Part shown: positions 17,654 through 27,446 of the stretch, piece by piece
How the letters are laid out: every line of letters starts with the position of its first letter
Numbering within the stretch: the stretch's first letter is position 1
Assembly: GCA_020248265.1 (NCBI GenBank)
Contig: JADCHX010000003.1
Span: forward strand, 1-44,813
Length of the DNA: 44,813 bases
Origin: Rhodocyclaceae bacterium
GTDB taxonomy: Bacteria > Pseudomonadota > Gammaproteobacteria > Burkholderiales > CAIKXV01
Direction of reading: 5' to 3'
Translations under genes and position numbers: made by a program
The notes under the pieces: generated by a model
Told to the model about the DNA's origin: nothing
What the model saw: only the letters and a program-made list of their open reading frames with translations
Databases searched by the model: none

Positions 17654-19890
17654 CGGCGCTGCGGCGCGTGGTGCTTCCGGCCAACGCGGTTTCGCTGCTG
17701 CTGGCCGGCCTGTTCCTGCTGTCATGGGCGGTGGTGCCGTCGTTCGAGCAGGTACGCGCCGATACGCTGCCGAGCGACCGCTGGCTGCTCGACCGCCATG
17801 GTGCGCCGCTGCAGGTGCAGCGGGTCGACGAGCACATGCGCCGGCTCGGCTGGACGCCGCTCGATCAGGTGTCGCCCGCATTGAAACGGGCAGTGATCGC
17901 CACCGAGGATCGCCGCTTCGCGCATCACCCGGGCGTCGATCTGCTGGCTATCGGCGCCATCGTGAAGTCTGCGCTGCAGAGGCCGACGGCGGATGCCGCG
18001 GCTCCGGTCCGCCGCCATGGCATCCGCGGTGCGAGCACGATCACGATGCAGCTGGCAGGGCTGCTCGACCCTGCGCTGGCGCCGGTGCAGGGGCGCCGTT
18101 CGATCCCGCAGAAGCTGCGCCAGGCCGCGCTGGCGCTGGCGCTCGGGCTGCACTGGCAACGCGATCAGGTGTTCGAGGCCTACCTGAACCGGGTGTCGTT
18201 TCGCGGCGAACTGCAGGGCGTCGAGGCCGCCGCCCAGGGGCTGTTCGGAAAGTCACCTTCGGCGCTGGACGAAGCCGAGTCGTGGCTGCTGGCGGCGCTG
18301 ATCGCGCGGCCGAACGCGTTGCCTGCACTGGTCGCCGCGCGCGCCTGTCGCCTCGCGCGCAGCGCTGGCGCCACGGCCGGCGCCGACGCAATGCCCGGCG
18401 GCGGCAGCCAGTCGTGCACGCGGTTCGAGGCACTGGCCGCCGCGCGGCTGTCGATGCCGCCGTCGATCGCGCCGCCGGTGGCGCTCGCGCCGCATGCCGC
18501 GCGGCTGCTGTTCGCGCAGGAGAGCGGCGCCCGCCGGCAGCCGCCGCTGGTGTCTTCGCTCGACCGCGACCTGCAGCGGTTTGCGACCGACGCGCTGCGT
18601 GCGCAGCTCGAAGCGATCGCCGGTCGCAACGTACGCGACGGTGCGCTGCTGGTGGTCGACAATCGCACCGGCGAAGTGCTCGCGTACGTGGGCAACGCGG
18701 GCGAGCGGTCCAGCGCGCGTTTCGTCGACGGCGTATCGGCGCCGCGGCAGGCCGGTTCGACGCTGAAGCCGTTCCTCTACGAGCTGGCGATCGAGCAGCG
18801 GCTGCTGACCGCGGCATCGCTGGTGGATGACTCGCCGGTCGACCTGGTCGCACCCAACGGGCTCTACGTTCCGAAGAACTATGACCGGCAGTTCACCGGC
18901 TGGGTGAGCCTGCGCACCGCGCTGGCCGGTTCGCTGAACGTGCCTGCGGTGCGTACGTTGATGCTGGTCGGTCCGGAGCCGTTCGCCGACCGCCTGCGCG
19001 CGCTGGGCTTCGCGGATGTCAAGCGCAGTGGGGACTACTACGGATACTCGCTGGCGCTCGGATCGGCCGAGGTGCGGCTGTCGCAACTGGTCAATGCGTT
19101 TCGAACGCTGGCCAATGGCGGTATCGCCTCGCCGCTGGTGATGCGACCCGGCGAGGCCGCACCCGACAGCGTGCGCCGCGTGATGGCGCCGGCTGCTGCC
19201 TTCATCGTCTCCGACGTACTGGCCGACCGCACCGCAGGGGCGCGCACTTTCGGTCTCGCCAGCGCGCTGGCCACGCGCGGCTGGAGCGCGGTGAAGACCG
19301 GCACCAGCAAGGACATGCGCGACAACTGGTGCATCGGTTTCTCCGGCCGGTACACGGTCGGCGTGTGGGTCGGCAACTTCGACGGCTCGCCGATGCACGA
19401 CGTGTCCGGCACGACCGGTGCCGCGCCGGTCTGGCAGGAGGTGATGGACTACCTGCATCGCAACCTGCCGTCGGACGCCCCGGTGCCGCCCGGCGGTCTG
19501 GTGCGGCAGTCGACCGACCCGGCGGCGGACCGGCCGGAGTGGTTCATCGCCGGTACCGAACTGGACCGTGTGCAGCGAGCCCCCGTCCGCGGTGGTGCCC
19601 CGCGCATCGTGTACCCGGGTGCCGGCATCATCGTCGCGATCGATCCGGACATCCCGGCGCCGCATCAGCGCCTGCTGTTCGCCGCCGGGCCGGGCGCGCA
19701 GGGCCTGCACTGGCGCATCGGTGGCCGGCGGCTGGCGCCGGCGGACCGTCCGTATCCCTGGCAACCGGTCCCGGGCAACCACCGGCTGCAACTGGTCGAT
19801 GCGCAGGATCGCGTGATCGACGAGGTACGATTCGAAGTACGCGGCGCGGCGCAGACGGGGTCCGCCGCTGCGCCGGTGTCACCCGGCTAG
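17650..19890 (+). CDS. pbpC: Penicillin-binding protein 1C
   Basis: A 746-residue bifunctional peptidoglycan synthase. One N-terminal membrane helix (about 10-30) is followed by a GT51 glycosyltransferase domain with catalytic Glu86 ([14 protein letters not shown]) and [12 protein letters not shown], then a transpeptidase domain with Ser370 and Lys373 (AGSTLKPF), the SLN motif at Ser428 and KTGTS at Lys549. The last 90 residues are the PBP1C C-terminal (BiPBP_C) domain. The start overlaps the alpha-2-macroglobulin stop (ATGA). The pairing suggests that the macroglobulin guards the periplasm when the wall is breached and PBP1C repairs it, which is the accepted model for this gene pair. Confidence 0.93.
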   Translation: MTALRRVVLPANAVSLLLAGLFLLSWAVVPSFEQVRADTLPSDRWLLDRHGAPLQVQRVDEHMRRLGWTPLDQVSPALKRAVIATEDRRFAHHPGVDLLAIGAIVKSALQRPTADAAAPVRRHGIRGASTITMQLAGLLDPALAPVQGRRSIPQKLRQAALALALGLHWQRDQVFEAYLNRVSFRGELQGVEAAAQGLFGKSPSALDEAESWLLAALIARPNALPALVAARACRLARSAGATAGADAMPGGGSQSCTRFEALAAARLSMPPSIAPPVALAPHAARLLFAQESGARRQPPLVSSLDRDLQRFATDALRAQLEAIAGRNVRDGALLVVDNRTGEVLAYVGNAGERSSARFVDGVSAPRQAGSTLKPFLYELAIEQRLLTAASLVDDSPVDLVAPNGLYVPKNYDRQFTGWVSLRTALAGSLNVPAVRTLMLVGPEPFADRLRALGFADVKRSGDYYGYSLALGSAEVRLSQLVNAFRTLANGGIASPLVMRPGEAAPDSVRRVMAPAAAFIVSDVLADRTAGARTFGLASALATRGWSAVKTGTSKDMRDNWCIGFSGRYTVGVWVGNFDGSPMHDVSGTTGAAPVWQEVMDYLHRNLPSDAPVPPGGLVRQSTDPAADRPEWFIAGTELDRVQRAPVRGGAPRIVYPGAGIIVAIDPDIPAPHQRLLFAAGPGAQGLHWRIGGRRLAPADRPYPWQPVPGNHRLQLVDAQDRVIDEVRFEVRGAAQTGSAAAPVSPG

Positions 19891-19955
19891 CACTGGGCGG
19901 CGTGCTATTCTTGCCCCGCCTTTCCATCCCGTCGACTCCTGGTTCAGACCCTCGA

Positions 19956-20798
19956 ATGAACGATCCGATTGCGCCGCTGCCGGCCGACCACGACATCGTC
20001 CCGCCGGCCCGTCCGACGGCCACCGCGCCCTACTACGAACCGCAGGGCCGTGAAGTCGAGATCTTCGAGGCTGCCTACAGCAAGCGCCTGCCGATCATGC
20101 TCAAGGGCCCGACCGGCTGCGGCAAGACCCGCTTCCTCGAGCATATGGCGTGGCGGCTGAACCGCCCGCTGGTCACGGTGTCCTGCCATGAAGACCTGAC
20201 TTCGTCCGACCTCGTCGGCCGCTTCCTGCTCGAAGGCAGCGAGACGGTGTGGCAGGACGGTCCGCTGACGCGTGCGGTGAAGGCCGGGGCGATCTGCTAC
20301 CTCGACGAGATCGTCGAGGCGCGCACCGATTCGACCGTGATCATCCATCCGCTGACCGACCACCGGCGCCGCCTGTCGCTCGAGAAGATCGGCCGCGAGA
20401 TCACCGCGCATGAAGATTTCCTGCTGGTGATCTCGTACAACCCCGGCTACCAGACGGTACTGAAGGACTTGAAGCCTTCGACCAAGCAGCGCTTCATCGG
20501 CCTGAACTTCGACTTCCCGGCCGAGGAGACCGAACGTCGTATCCTGTTGAACGAGGTGGCCGGCCTCGACGCCGAAAGCGCGGCCCGGCTCGTGTCGGTG
20601 GCGCGCAAGGCGCGCGCCCTCAAGGACCACGGGCTCGACGAGGTCACCTCCACCCGCGCGCTCGTCTACGCGGCAAGCATGATCAGCGCCGGCCTGTCGC
20701 CGATCGAGGCCTGCCAGGTCGCGATCATCAATCCGGTGACCGATGACATCGAACTGTCTGCGGCCTTGCTGGAAATCGTGCGGGCGCATTTCGAGTAA
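19956..20798 (+). CDS. CbbQ/NirQ/NorQ-type AAA+ ATPase
   Basis: A 280-residue MoxR-class AAA+ ATPase. Walker A is GPTGCGKT (51-58), Walker B is AICYLDEI with Asp117 and Glu118, and the C-terminal part (about 210-280) is the CbbQ_C helical domain ([15 protein letters not shown]). CbbQ/NorQ proteins act with a VWA partner (CbbO/NorD) to remodel or insert metal into client enzymes such as RuBisCO or nitric oxide reductase. Here the partner is two genes downstream (21439), but no such client is in the window. A TATTCT hexamer lies about 45 nt upstream as a possible -10. Confidence 0.88.
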   Translation: MNDPIAPLPADHDIVPPARPTATAPYYEPQGREVEIFEAAYSKRLPIMLKGPTGCGKTRFLEHMAWRLNRPLVTVSCHEDLTSSDLVGRFLLEGSETVWQDGPLTRAVKAGAICYLDEIVEARTDSTVIIHPLTDHRRRLSLEKIGREITAHEDFLLVISYNPGYQTVLKDLKPSTKQRFIGLNFDFPAEETERRILLNEVAGLDAESAARLVSVARKARALKDHGLDEVTSTRALVYAASMISAGLSPIEACQVAIINPVTDDIELSAALLEIVRAHFE

Positions 20799-20846
20799 CG
20801 CCGGTCGCGCCCGGCCTGGTTTCTCCGGGCGAGCCGGCACCCGACA

Positions 20847-21437
20847 ATGAGTTTCCTGTCGAGCCTCGGGCTGAACCTGCCCGAACTGATCCGTGAATAC
20901 GGCTACCTGTTCGTGTTCATCGGTACCATGCTCGAGGGCGAGACGGTCCTCGTCCTGGGCATGATCGCCGCCCAGCAGGGCCTGCTCGATGCCTGGCTGG
21001 TCGGCGCGGCCGCGATGCTCGGCACCTACATCGGCGATCTGGGCTACTACGTGATCGGTGTGCGTTTCGGGCGCTCGTTCCTCGACCGCTTCCCGAAGGT
21101 CGAAGCGAAAGTGCAGCGGATCAAGGGCTGGATCGTGCGCTACGACATCGCGATCATCATCATCAATCGCTTCCTCTACGGGTTCCGCATCGCCGCGCCG
21201 GTGGCGCTGGGCATGAGCGCAGTGCCGGCCTGGCGGTTCATGGTGTTCAACGTGGCCGGGGTCGCGGTATGGACCGCCGTCATCGGCGGCGCCGGCTATC
21301 TTTTCGGCAGCGCGCTCGAGACGCTGTTCGAAGATGTGCGCTGGCATGATCAGATCATCATCGGGCTGGTGCTGCTGCTCGGAATCGGGCTGTGGATCGG
21401 CCGCTACATTGCGCGCCGCGTGATGCGGGGAGGTTGA
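20847..21437 (+). CDS. DedA family membrane protein
   Basis: A 196-residue DedA (SNARE-associated / VTT domain) inner-membrane protein. Features are the N-terminal re-entrant region GYLFVFIGTMLEGETVLVLG, the central GYYVIGVRFGRSFLDRFPKV, the conserved NRFLYGFRIAAPVALGMS motif, and C-terminal helices (about 130-150, 170-188). DedA proteins are lipid scramblase-like and influence membrane homeostasis and drug resistance. It stands between the CbbQ-like and CbbO-like genes, 48 nt after the first, with its stop overlapping the Shine-Dalgarno region of the next. Confidence 0.88.
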   Translation: MSFLSSLGLNLPELIREYGYLFVFIGTMLEGETVLVLGMIAAQQGLLDAWLVGAAAMLGTYIGDLGYYVIGVRFGRSFLDRFPKVEAKVQRIKGWIVRYDIAIIIINRFLYGFRIAAPVALGMSAVPAWRFMVFNVAGVAVWTAVIGGAGYLFGSALETLFEDVRWHDQIIIGLVLLLGIGLWIGRYIARRVMRGG

Positions 21438-21438
21438 G

Positions 21439-24030
21439 ATGAGCGAACCCTCGGTGCCGGCCGACTCCGGATCGAACGCAGTCGCTGGCATGCCGGCCGG
21501 CGAGGCGCTGCGCGGCGCGCTCGACGAACTGTCGAAGGTCTCCTTCGTCGCCCACCGCGATGCGTCCTCGGCGCTGCCGTCGGTGCTGGCGGTGACCGGG
21601 GAGGCGGAAGCGCTGGAATGGCTGGCGGCCTGCCGCCGTCTGTTCGAGTTCGACCGCGACGCCGGCCGCGCGTTCACTCGCGGTACACCGGAGGCGATCG
21701 CGGCGTGCGGCGCGGTGCTGCCCTGGACGCGCCAGGCGCTGCACTTCCTCGACCTTCAGGGCTCGTGGAAGGCGATCGACGGCTTCATGGCGAACCTGGG
21801 CCATGCCTACGGCGCGCTCGGCCCGATCGGCCAGATCCGCTGGGCCGACATCGGCTTCGCCTGGTGCGCGCGCCATGCCGACAGCGGCAACGCCTACTTC
21901 AGCACCCCGGTGCGCGACCTCGCCGGGCGCCAGGGCGTGCCCGGCATCGAGCAGCTGAGCGCTCCGGCCGAGGAATTGTTCGCCACGCGCAGGCTCGGCC
22001 TGGCGACCTTCCTGCCCGGCGCGATCCGCGTGCGTGCGCTGCTCGGTGCCGGCGCGATCGCGCCCTGGGCGCGGCGCGGCATCGACGTGCTGACCGCCGA
22101 CCGCTTCCGCGGCGAGGCGTATTTCCGGCTCGAGTCCGAGGAGAGCCTGCGCCTGCTGCTCGACGATCTGCCGGGCTTCCGCGCGCAGCAGAACGAACGC
22201 TTCCTGAAGATGGTGCTGACCGCCTGGTATGGCGAGGCAGTCGAGGTGCAGGACAGCGGCTGGGCGCCCGACAAGGGCCGGCCGTTCGTCGAAACCGACG
22301 GCCGGGTGGTGCTCGCGCCGGTGACGCTGCCCGACCGCGAGCATGCGGTGCTCGGGGTGCTGCATGTGGCCGGCCACCTGCAGTTCGGCACCTATGCAGT
22401 GGCGCCGCTCAAGGGCCTGTTCTCGGAGCTCGGGCTGGACGCCGAGATCACCGAGGCGCGCGCGATCTCCTGGGAGCCGCTGATCGCGCAGTTCGGCGAT
22501 GACGTAGTGCGTTTCAAGCTGTTGTTCGACATCTGCGAAGACCTGCGCGTCGACAACGCGATCGCGATGATCGCACCGACCCACCTGCGCCGGATGGCAC
22601 GGCTCGCCGCGCTGGTCGCGATGCCCGAAGGCATCGCGCGCGACTACTACCAGCTTGCGCTGTCCACGCTGCAGCTCGCGCTGGGACGGCCGCACCCGCT
22701 GCCAGAACCGGTGGCCGACCAGCTCGCGCGGCTGCTCGAACCGGATGCGACCGTGATCGATGCCTTCCGCATCGCGCGGCTGCTGCTGCCGGTGCTGGCC
22801 GACCTCGGGCACCCCGAGACGCCCGAGGACGTGCAGGGCGCCTACCTGCCCGGACGTTCGCCCAACCTGGGCCGCGAGGTGAAGGCCGCGCAGGGACCGG
22901 GCAGCCAGGCCGAACGCAGCGAGCAGAAGGAATCCGAATCGGGCGAAGGCGAGGGCGAGCCCGACGAGGACAGCGAATCGGTCGAGCAGGAGATGGGTCC
23001 GCAGGACGCCGAGGCCGACGACAGCGGCGGTGCGGCGGCGCATGCGCAGTCGGCGGCCAACCGCAAGGGCTCGGGCGAGACGAAGACGGGCGAGCGCGCC
23101 CAGCAGCAGGCGAACAAGGCGAACGGACCCGACCGCGGGCTGCCGTATCCCGAGTGGGATTACCGCGAGAACCGCTACAAGGCCGACTGGGCATGGGTGG
23201 CCGAGAAGGTGTTGGCCGAGTCGAACCCGGCCGAGGCGCAGCGCCTCGCCGACCGTCATGCCGGCACGCTGAAGCGCCTGAAGAAGGCGATCCAGTCGCA
23301 GAAGCCGACCCGCCCGGCACCGCTCACCCGGCAGATGGATGGCGACGACCTCGACCTCGAGGCTGCGATCCGCTATGTCACCGAGCGAGCGGCCGGCCGC
23401 TCGCCGGAGGCGCGCGTCTACAAGCGGCGCGCGATCCGCAACCGCGATGTCGCGGTGACCCTGCTGGCCGACCTGTCGACCTCCATCATGCAGACCGTGG
23501 CCGACGGCAACGGCCGGCTGGTCGATACCATCCGGGCCGGCGTGATGCTGTTCGCCGAGAGCATGGAGGAAGTCGGAGATCCCTACTCGATCGCCGGCTT
23601 CTGTTCGAAGTACCGCGACAACGTCAACTACTATCGAATCAAGGATTTCGACCAGCCGTACAACGACACGGTGCGCGCCACGGTCGGCGGATTGTCCGGA
23701 AGGCTGGCCACGCGCATGGGTGCGGCGATCCGCCATGCGGTGCACCGCTTCGAGGGCGTGCAGACGCCGCGCCGGTTGCTGCTGCTGCTGTCCGATGGCC
23801 GCCCCGAAGACTATGACGACGGCGGCGACCGCCGCTACCTGCACGAGGACACGCGGATGGCGGTGAAGGAAGCGGTCAACGCGGGCGTACATCCGTTCTG
23901 CATCACTGTCGACACGCTGGCCAACCAGTACCTGCCGCAGATCTTCGGGCGCGGCCATTACCTCGTGCTCGACGATGTCGGCAGCCTGCCCGCGAAGCTT
24001 CCGGAGATCTACCTGAGGTTGCGCCGCTAG
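21439..24030 (+). CDS. CbbO/NorD-like VWA-domain protein
   Basis: An 863-residue cytoplasmic protein. The N-terminal 480 residues are a helical CbbO/NorD-type region, followed by an acidic, low-complexity linker (about 485-570, rich in Glu, Ser, Gln) and a C-terminal von Willebrand A domain. The metal-ion site has DLSTS (Asp678, Ser680, Ser682), TRMGAAIRH and SDGRPEDYDD. The VWA partner of CbbQ-type ATPases bridges the ATPase and its metalloenzyme client. ATG 21439 has GGGGAGG upstream and lies 1 nt after the DedA stop. Confidence 0.87.
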   Translation: MSEPSVPADSGSNAVAGMPAGEALRGALDELSKVSFVAHRDASSALPSVLAVTGEAEALEWLAACRRLFEFDRDAGRAFTRGTPEAIAACGAVLPWTRQALHFLDLQGSWKAIDGFMANLGHAYGALGPIGQIRWADIGFAWCARHADSGNAYFSTPVRDLAGRQGVPGIEQLSAPAEELFATRRLGLATFLPGAIRVRALLGAGAIAPWARRGIDVLTADRFRGEAYFRLESEESLRLLLDDLPGFRAQQNERFLKMVLTAWYGEAVEVQDSGWAPDKGRPFVETDGRVVLAPVTLPDREHAVLGVLHVAGHLQFGTYAVAPLKGLFSELGLDAEITEARAISWEPLIAQFGDDVVRFKLLFDICEDLRVDNAIAMIAPTHLRRMARLAALVAMPEGIARDYYQLALSTLQLALGRPHPLPEPVADQLARLLEPDATVIDAFRIARLLLPVLADLGHPETPEDVQGAYLPGRSPNLGREVKAAQGPGSQAERSEQKESESGEGEGEPDEDSESVEQEMGPQDAEADDSGGAAAHAQSAANRKGSGETKTGERAQQQANKANGPDRGLPYPEWDYRENRYKADWAWVAEKVLAESNPAEAQRLADRHAGTLKRLKKAIQSQKPTRPAPLTRQMDGDDLDLEAAIRYVTERAAGRSPEARVYKRRAIRNRDVAVTLLADLSTSIMQTVADGNGRLVDTIRAGVMLFAESMEEVGDPYSIAGFCSKYRDNVNYYRIKDFDQPYNDTVRATVGGLSGRLATRMGAAIRHAVHRFEGVQTPRRLLLLLSDGRPEDYDDGGDRRYLHEDTRMAVKEAVNAGVHPFCITVDTLANQYLPQIFGRGHYLVLDDVGSLPAKLPEIYLRLRR

Positions 24031-24060
24031 CCGGCGGCGCAGCCTCGGGCGGGGCGTGCG

Positions 24061-25047
24061 ATGGACGTGATCGCCATTGTGTTCGCGCTGCTGCTCGAGC
24101 AGTGGCGTCCGGTCACCCACTGGCCGCTGCAGCGCATCGATGCCCTGTTGCGCGGCGCGATCGACAGCCTGCCCGAACGGCTCGACGGCGGCCACGAATG
24201 GCATGCATGGCTCGGCTGGTCGCTGGTGGTCGGCCTGCCCGCGCTGCTGGTCGGGTCGCTCGGTGCCGCGCTCGGCCTGCTGAGCGGTGTTCTCTGGTTC
24301 CTGTTCATGGTGGTGGCGCTGTATTTCACGCTCGGCTTCCGGCTGTTCAGCCATCGTTTCACGGCGGTGCGCGACGGGCTGGCTGCGCGCCGGCTCGACC
24401 TTGCCGGCGCCGCGCTCGCCGACTGGCAGGGTGGTCCGCTGGCACCGACCGGCGGCGCCATGCCCGCGACCACGCCGGAGACGATCGCGCGGCAGGCGAT
24501 CGAGCGCGGCATCGGTGAAGCGGGGCGCTGGCTGTTCGGGGGTGCGTTCTGGTTCGTGCTGCTGCCCGGGGCGAGTGGCGCGGTGCTCTATCGTGCGGCC
24601 GACCGGGTCGCGCTGCGCTGGTGCGCCGCCCCGGTATCGACGCCGCACCCCGGCTTTGCCGTGGTGTCGTTGGCAGCCCTGAGCTGGCTTGACGCACTGC
24701 CTGCCCGCCTGGCGGCGGGGGCGTTCGCGCTGGTCGGCGATTTCACCGGCGCGGTCGAGGGATGGCAGGGGGCGACGCGCGAGCGCCCGGGCGAGCCGCG
24801 CGCGCTGATGGTGGCGGCGGCACTGGGTGCGCTGGGCATGGGACCCAACGCGCCCGCGGCGGGGGCCGGGGCCGAGCGCATGCCTGCCCGGGATTCCGAC
24901 GGCACCGTCGATGCGTTCGACGGCGCCGGCTGGGATGCAGATTCTTATGCAGTCGCCGTGCGCCAGATGGACGGCGCGGCGGCGCTGGTCTGGCGCAGCC
25001 TGCTGGTCTGGCTGGGCGTGCTGGGCATCGCTGCGCTGATCTTCTGA
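24061..25047 (+). CDS. CobD/CbiB-family membrane protein
   Basis: A 328-residue membrane protein of the CobD/CbiB/AmpE superfamily. The N-terminus MDVIAIVFALLLEQWRP is typical of the betaproteobacterial form; membrane helices lie near 50-100, 165-190 and 305-328, and the motif RDSDGTVDAF lies in the loop near 280. True CobD makes adenosylcobinamide from cobyric acid in cobalamin synthesis; no other cobalamin gene is visible, so the role here is open. It begins 30 nt after the CbbO-like gene and closes the plus-strand operon. Confidence 0.75.
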   Translation: MDVIAIVFALLLEQWRPVTHWPLQRIDALLRGAIDSLPERLDGGHEWHAWLGWSLVVGLPALLVGSLGAALGLLSGVLWFLFMVVALYFTLGFRLFSHRFTAVRDGLAARRLDLAGAALADWQGGPLAPTGGAMPATTPETIARQAIERGIGEAGRWLFGGAFWFVLLPGASGAVLYRAADRVALRWCAAPVSTPHPGFAVVSLAALSWLDALPARLAAGAFALVGDFTGAVEGWQGATRERPGEPRALMVAAALGALGMGPNAPAAGAGAERMPARDSDGTVDAFDGAGWDADSYAVAVRQMDGAAALVWRSLLVWLGVLGIAALIF

Positions 25048-25051
25048 CCGC

Positions 25052-25057
25052 TATACT
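25052..25057 (+). promoter_or_regulatory. Candidate -10 hexamer upstream of the CoA-transferase
   Basis: TATACT at 25052-25057 is a good sigma-70 -10 match 56 nt upstream of the ATG at 25113. I cannot identify a matching -35, so it is only a possible promoter. Confidence 0.25.
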
Positions 25058-25112
25058 CGTGGCAAAGAACAGCGCGCAACACACGCATCGAGTCTTTCCT
25101 CGGGGGAATCCA

Positions 25113-26342
25113 ATGGCATCGCCATCCACGGGCGCCGCACTGTCGGGCCTGAAGGTCGTCGACCTCACGCAGTACGAGGCCGGTACGTCGTGCACCCAGG
25201 CGCTCGCCTGGCTCGGTGCCGATGTCGTGAAGATCGAGCCGCCGAGCGGCGAGAGCGGTCGCTACGCGTCGACCAACGACAAGAAGCTCGACTCCTACTA
25301 CTTCATCCTGATGAACGCCAACAAGCGTAGCGTCGTCTGCGACCTGAAGTCCGAGACGGGCAAGGCGACGCTGATGCGCCTGGTCGAGAAGGCCGACATC
25401 CTGATCGAGAACATGTCGCCCGGCGGCATCGAGCGCCTGGGCTTCGGCTACGACGTCGTGAGCAAGCTGAACCCGCGGCTGATCTATGCACAGATCAAGG
25501 GCTTCGCGCCCGACGGGCCGTACGCGAACTACCTCAGCTTCGACATGATCGCGCAGGCCACCGGCGGCGCGTTCGCCATCACCGGGGAGGCCGGTGGTCC
25601 GCCGATGCGGCCCGGCCCGCACGTGGGCGACACCGGCGCCGGGCTGCATTGCCTGGTCGGCATCCTCGCCGCGCTCAACCAGCGCCACGCCACCGGGCGC
25701 GGCCAGCGCATCGAGGTGTCGATGCAGGATGCGGTGATCAACTTCAACCGCATCGTGTTCGCCGGTCAGCTGATGACCGGGCAGCCGGTCGCGCGGTCCG
25801 GCAACCAGAGTTCGCTGGGGGCAGCCGCGCCGAGCGAACTCTACCTGTGCCAGCCCGGCGGGCCGAACGACTACGTGATGGTCTACACCACGCGTGCCGG
25901 CAACTGGCACTGGCAGCGGCTGCTGAAGGTGATGGACCGCGAAGACCTGAAGGACGATCCGCGCTTCTCGACGCCGGGCGCGCGCGCGAAGAACGCGAAG
26001 GAAGTCGATGCACTGGTCGGCGCCTGGTGCAGCACGCGCACCAAGGTCGAGGCGATGGAGACGCTGCAGGCGGCTGGCGTGCCGGCCGGCGCGGTGCTCG
26101 ACACGCAGGAACTGATGGAAGACCCGCACCTGCGGGCGCGCGGCATGTTCGCCGACATCGACCATGCGACCCGCGGGAAGATGAGCATGCCCGGCTGGCC
26201 GGTGAAGATGTCCGAATCGACGGTGCCGGTGACCGCAGCGCCGCTGCTCGGCGAGCAGACCGCCGAAGTCCTGGTCGACTGGCTCGGCATGGACGAGGCG
26301 CAGGTCGCCGAGTACGCGAAGGTCAACCGGCCCGCCGCCTGA
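25113..26342 (+). CDS. CaiB/BaiF (type III) CoA-transferase
   Basis: A 409-residue CoA-transferase of family III. The N-terminal LSGLKVVDLTQYEAGTSCTQ is followed by the Rossmann-like CoA domain, IKGFAPDGPYA, and the catalytic aspartate Asp173 in VGDTGAGLH, equivalent to Asp169 of formyl-CoA transferase. The family moves CoA between carboxylic acids in oxalate, carnitine or aromatic acid breakdown; the substrate here is unknown. ATG 25113 has CGGGGGA upstream. Two solute-binding proteins follow (26391, 27447), suggesting uptake and activation of a carboxylate. Confidence 0.88.
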   Translation: MASPSTGAALSGLKVVDLTQYEAGTSCTQALAWLGADVVKIEPPSGESGRYASTNDKKLDSYYFILMNANKRSVVCDLKSETGKATLMRLVEKADILIENMSPGGIERLGFGYDVVSKLNPRLIYAQIKGFAPDGPYANYLSFDMIAQATGGAFAITGEAGGPPMRPGPHVGDTGAGLHCLVGILAALNQRHATGRGQRIEVSMQDAVINFNRIVFAGQLMTGQPVARSGNQSSLGAAAPSELYLCQPGGPNDYVMVYTTRAGNWHWQRLLKVMDREDLKDDPRFSTPGARAKNAKEVDALVGAWCSTRTKVEAMETLQAAGVPAGAVLDTQELMEDPHLRARGMFADIDHATRGKMSMPGWPVKMSESTVPVTAAPLLGEQTAEVLVDWLGMDEAQVAEYAKVNRPAA

Positions 26343-26390
26343 GCGGTGGTGGCAGCCGCCCGGATACCGCACAACGTCGACGGAGGCACG

Positions 26391-27365
26391 ATGGCACGAT
26401 CCGCCCGTACGCAGGAAATCGTCGCAGCCGCCCTGATCGGCGTGGCCACGCTTGTATCGAACCTCGCCGCCGCGCAGTCGTACCCGTCCAGACCGGTACG
26501 CATCGTCGTGCCCGGCACCGGCGGCGGCGGCGACTTCGCTGCGCGGCTGATCGGGCAGGGGCTCGCGCCCGTGCTCGGGCAGCCGTTCGTGGTCGAGAAC
26601 CGCCCGGTCGGCACCATTCCCGGCGAGATCGTGTCGCGTGCCGCACCGGATGGCCATACGCTGCTGCTGTCGGCCTCCACGCTCTGGCTGGCGCCGCTGC
26701 TGCAGGCGAACGTGCCCTACGACCCGCAGCGCGACTTCACCCCGGTGTCGCTGGTCACGATGTCGCCGAACATCCTGGTGGTGCCCAATTCGCTGCCGGT
26801 GAAGAGCGTGAAGGAACTGATCGCGCTGGCGCGCAAGCGTCCGGGCGAACTCAACTACGGCTCGGGTGCTGCCGGGTCGTCTAACCACCTGTCGGCCGAG
26901 CTGTTCAATGCGATGGCCAAGGTCGATATCCCGCGCATCAACTACAAGAATCCTTCGCAGGCGGTCACCGACCTGATCTCGGGGCAGATCCAGGTGCTGT
27001 TCTACAACGCCTCGACCGTGATCCCGCACATCCAGTCGGGCAAGCTGCGGGCACTGGCGGTGACCAGCGCGAAGCCGACCGCGCTGGCGCCGCAGTTCCA
27101 GACGATGGCGCAGGCGGGCCTGCCCGGCTACGAGGCGGTCGCGACCTTCGGCCTGTTCGGTCCGGCGGGGCTGCCGGCCCCGGTGGTGTCGCTGCTCAAT
27201 GCCGAAGTGGTGCGCTACCTGCAGCGCGCCGAAGTGAAGGAGAAGTTCATCGCCGCCGGCAGCGAGACCGTCGGCAGCACGCCGGACGAACTGGCTGCAC
27301 TGCTCAGGGCCGACCTCGCGCGCTTCGGGCGCCTGATCAAGGATGCGAACCTGCGGGCTGACTAG
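26391..27365 (+). CDS. Bug family solute-binding protein (TctC-like)
   Basis: A 324-residue periplasmic protein. A signal sequence (about 8-31, ending NLAAAQ) is followed by the Bug signature YPSRPVRIVVPGTGGGGDF and later PDGHTLLL, PYDPQRDFTPV and GELNYGSGAAGSSNH. Bug proteins bind organic acids for tripartite tricarboxylate transporters. No membrane subunit (TctA/TctB) is nearby. ATG 26391 has GGAGG 5 nt upstream, 48 nt after the CoA-transferase. The signature loop is unusually Gly-rich. Confidence 0.87.
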   Translation: MARSARTQEIVAAALIGVATLVSNLAAAQSYPSRPVRIVVPGTGGGGDFAARLIGQGLAPVLGQPFVVENRPVGTIPGEIVSRAAPDGHTLLLSASTLWLAPLLQANVPYDPQRDFTPVSLVTMSPNILVVPNSLPVKSVKELIALARKRPGELNYGSGAAGSSNHLSAELFNAMAKVDIPRINYKNPSQAVTDLISGQIQVLFYNASTVIPHIQSGKLRALAVTSAKPTALAPQFQTMAQAGLPGYEAVATFGLFGPAGLPAPVVSLLNAEVVRYLQRAEVKEKFIAAGSETVGSTPDELAALLRADLARFGRLIKDANLRAD

Positions 27366-27446
27366 CCGTGGCGCAGGCAGTGCCGCACGCCCGGACCACC
27401 GGGCGGCGGAGGTGGCAGGGCCGGCAGCCGGCCGGAGGAGGAAGCA

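Noticed and set aside
11501-17881. A 2126-codon open frame antisense to the alpha-2-macroglobulin gene
   Set aside because: In very GC-rich genes the third-position bias removes stop codons from the opposite strand. The translation is rich in Arg, His and Ala with no domain pattern, while the sense frame has a signal peptide and the CLEQ thioester.
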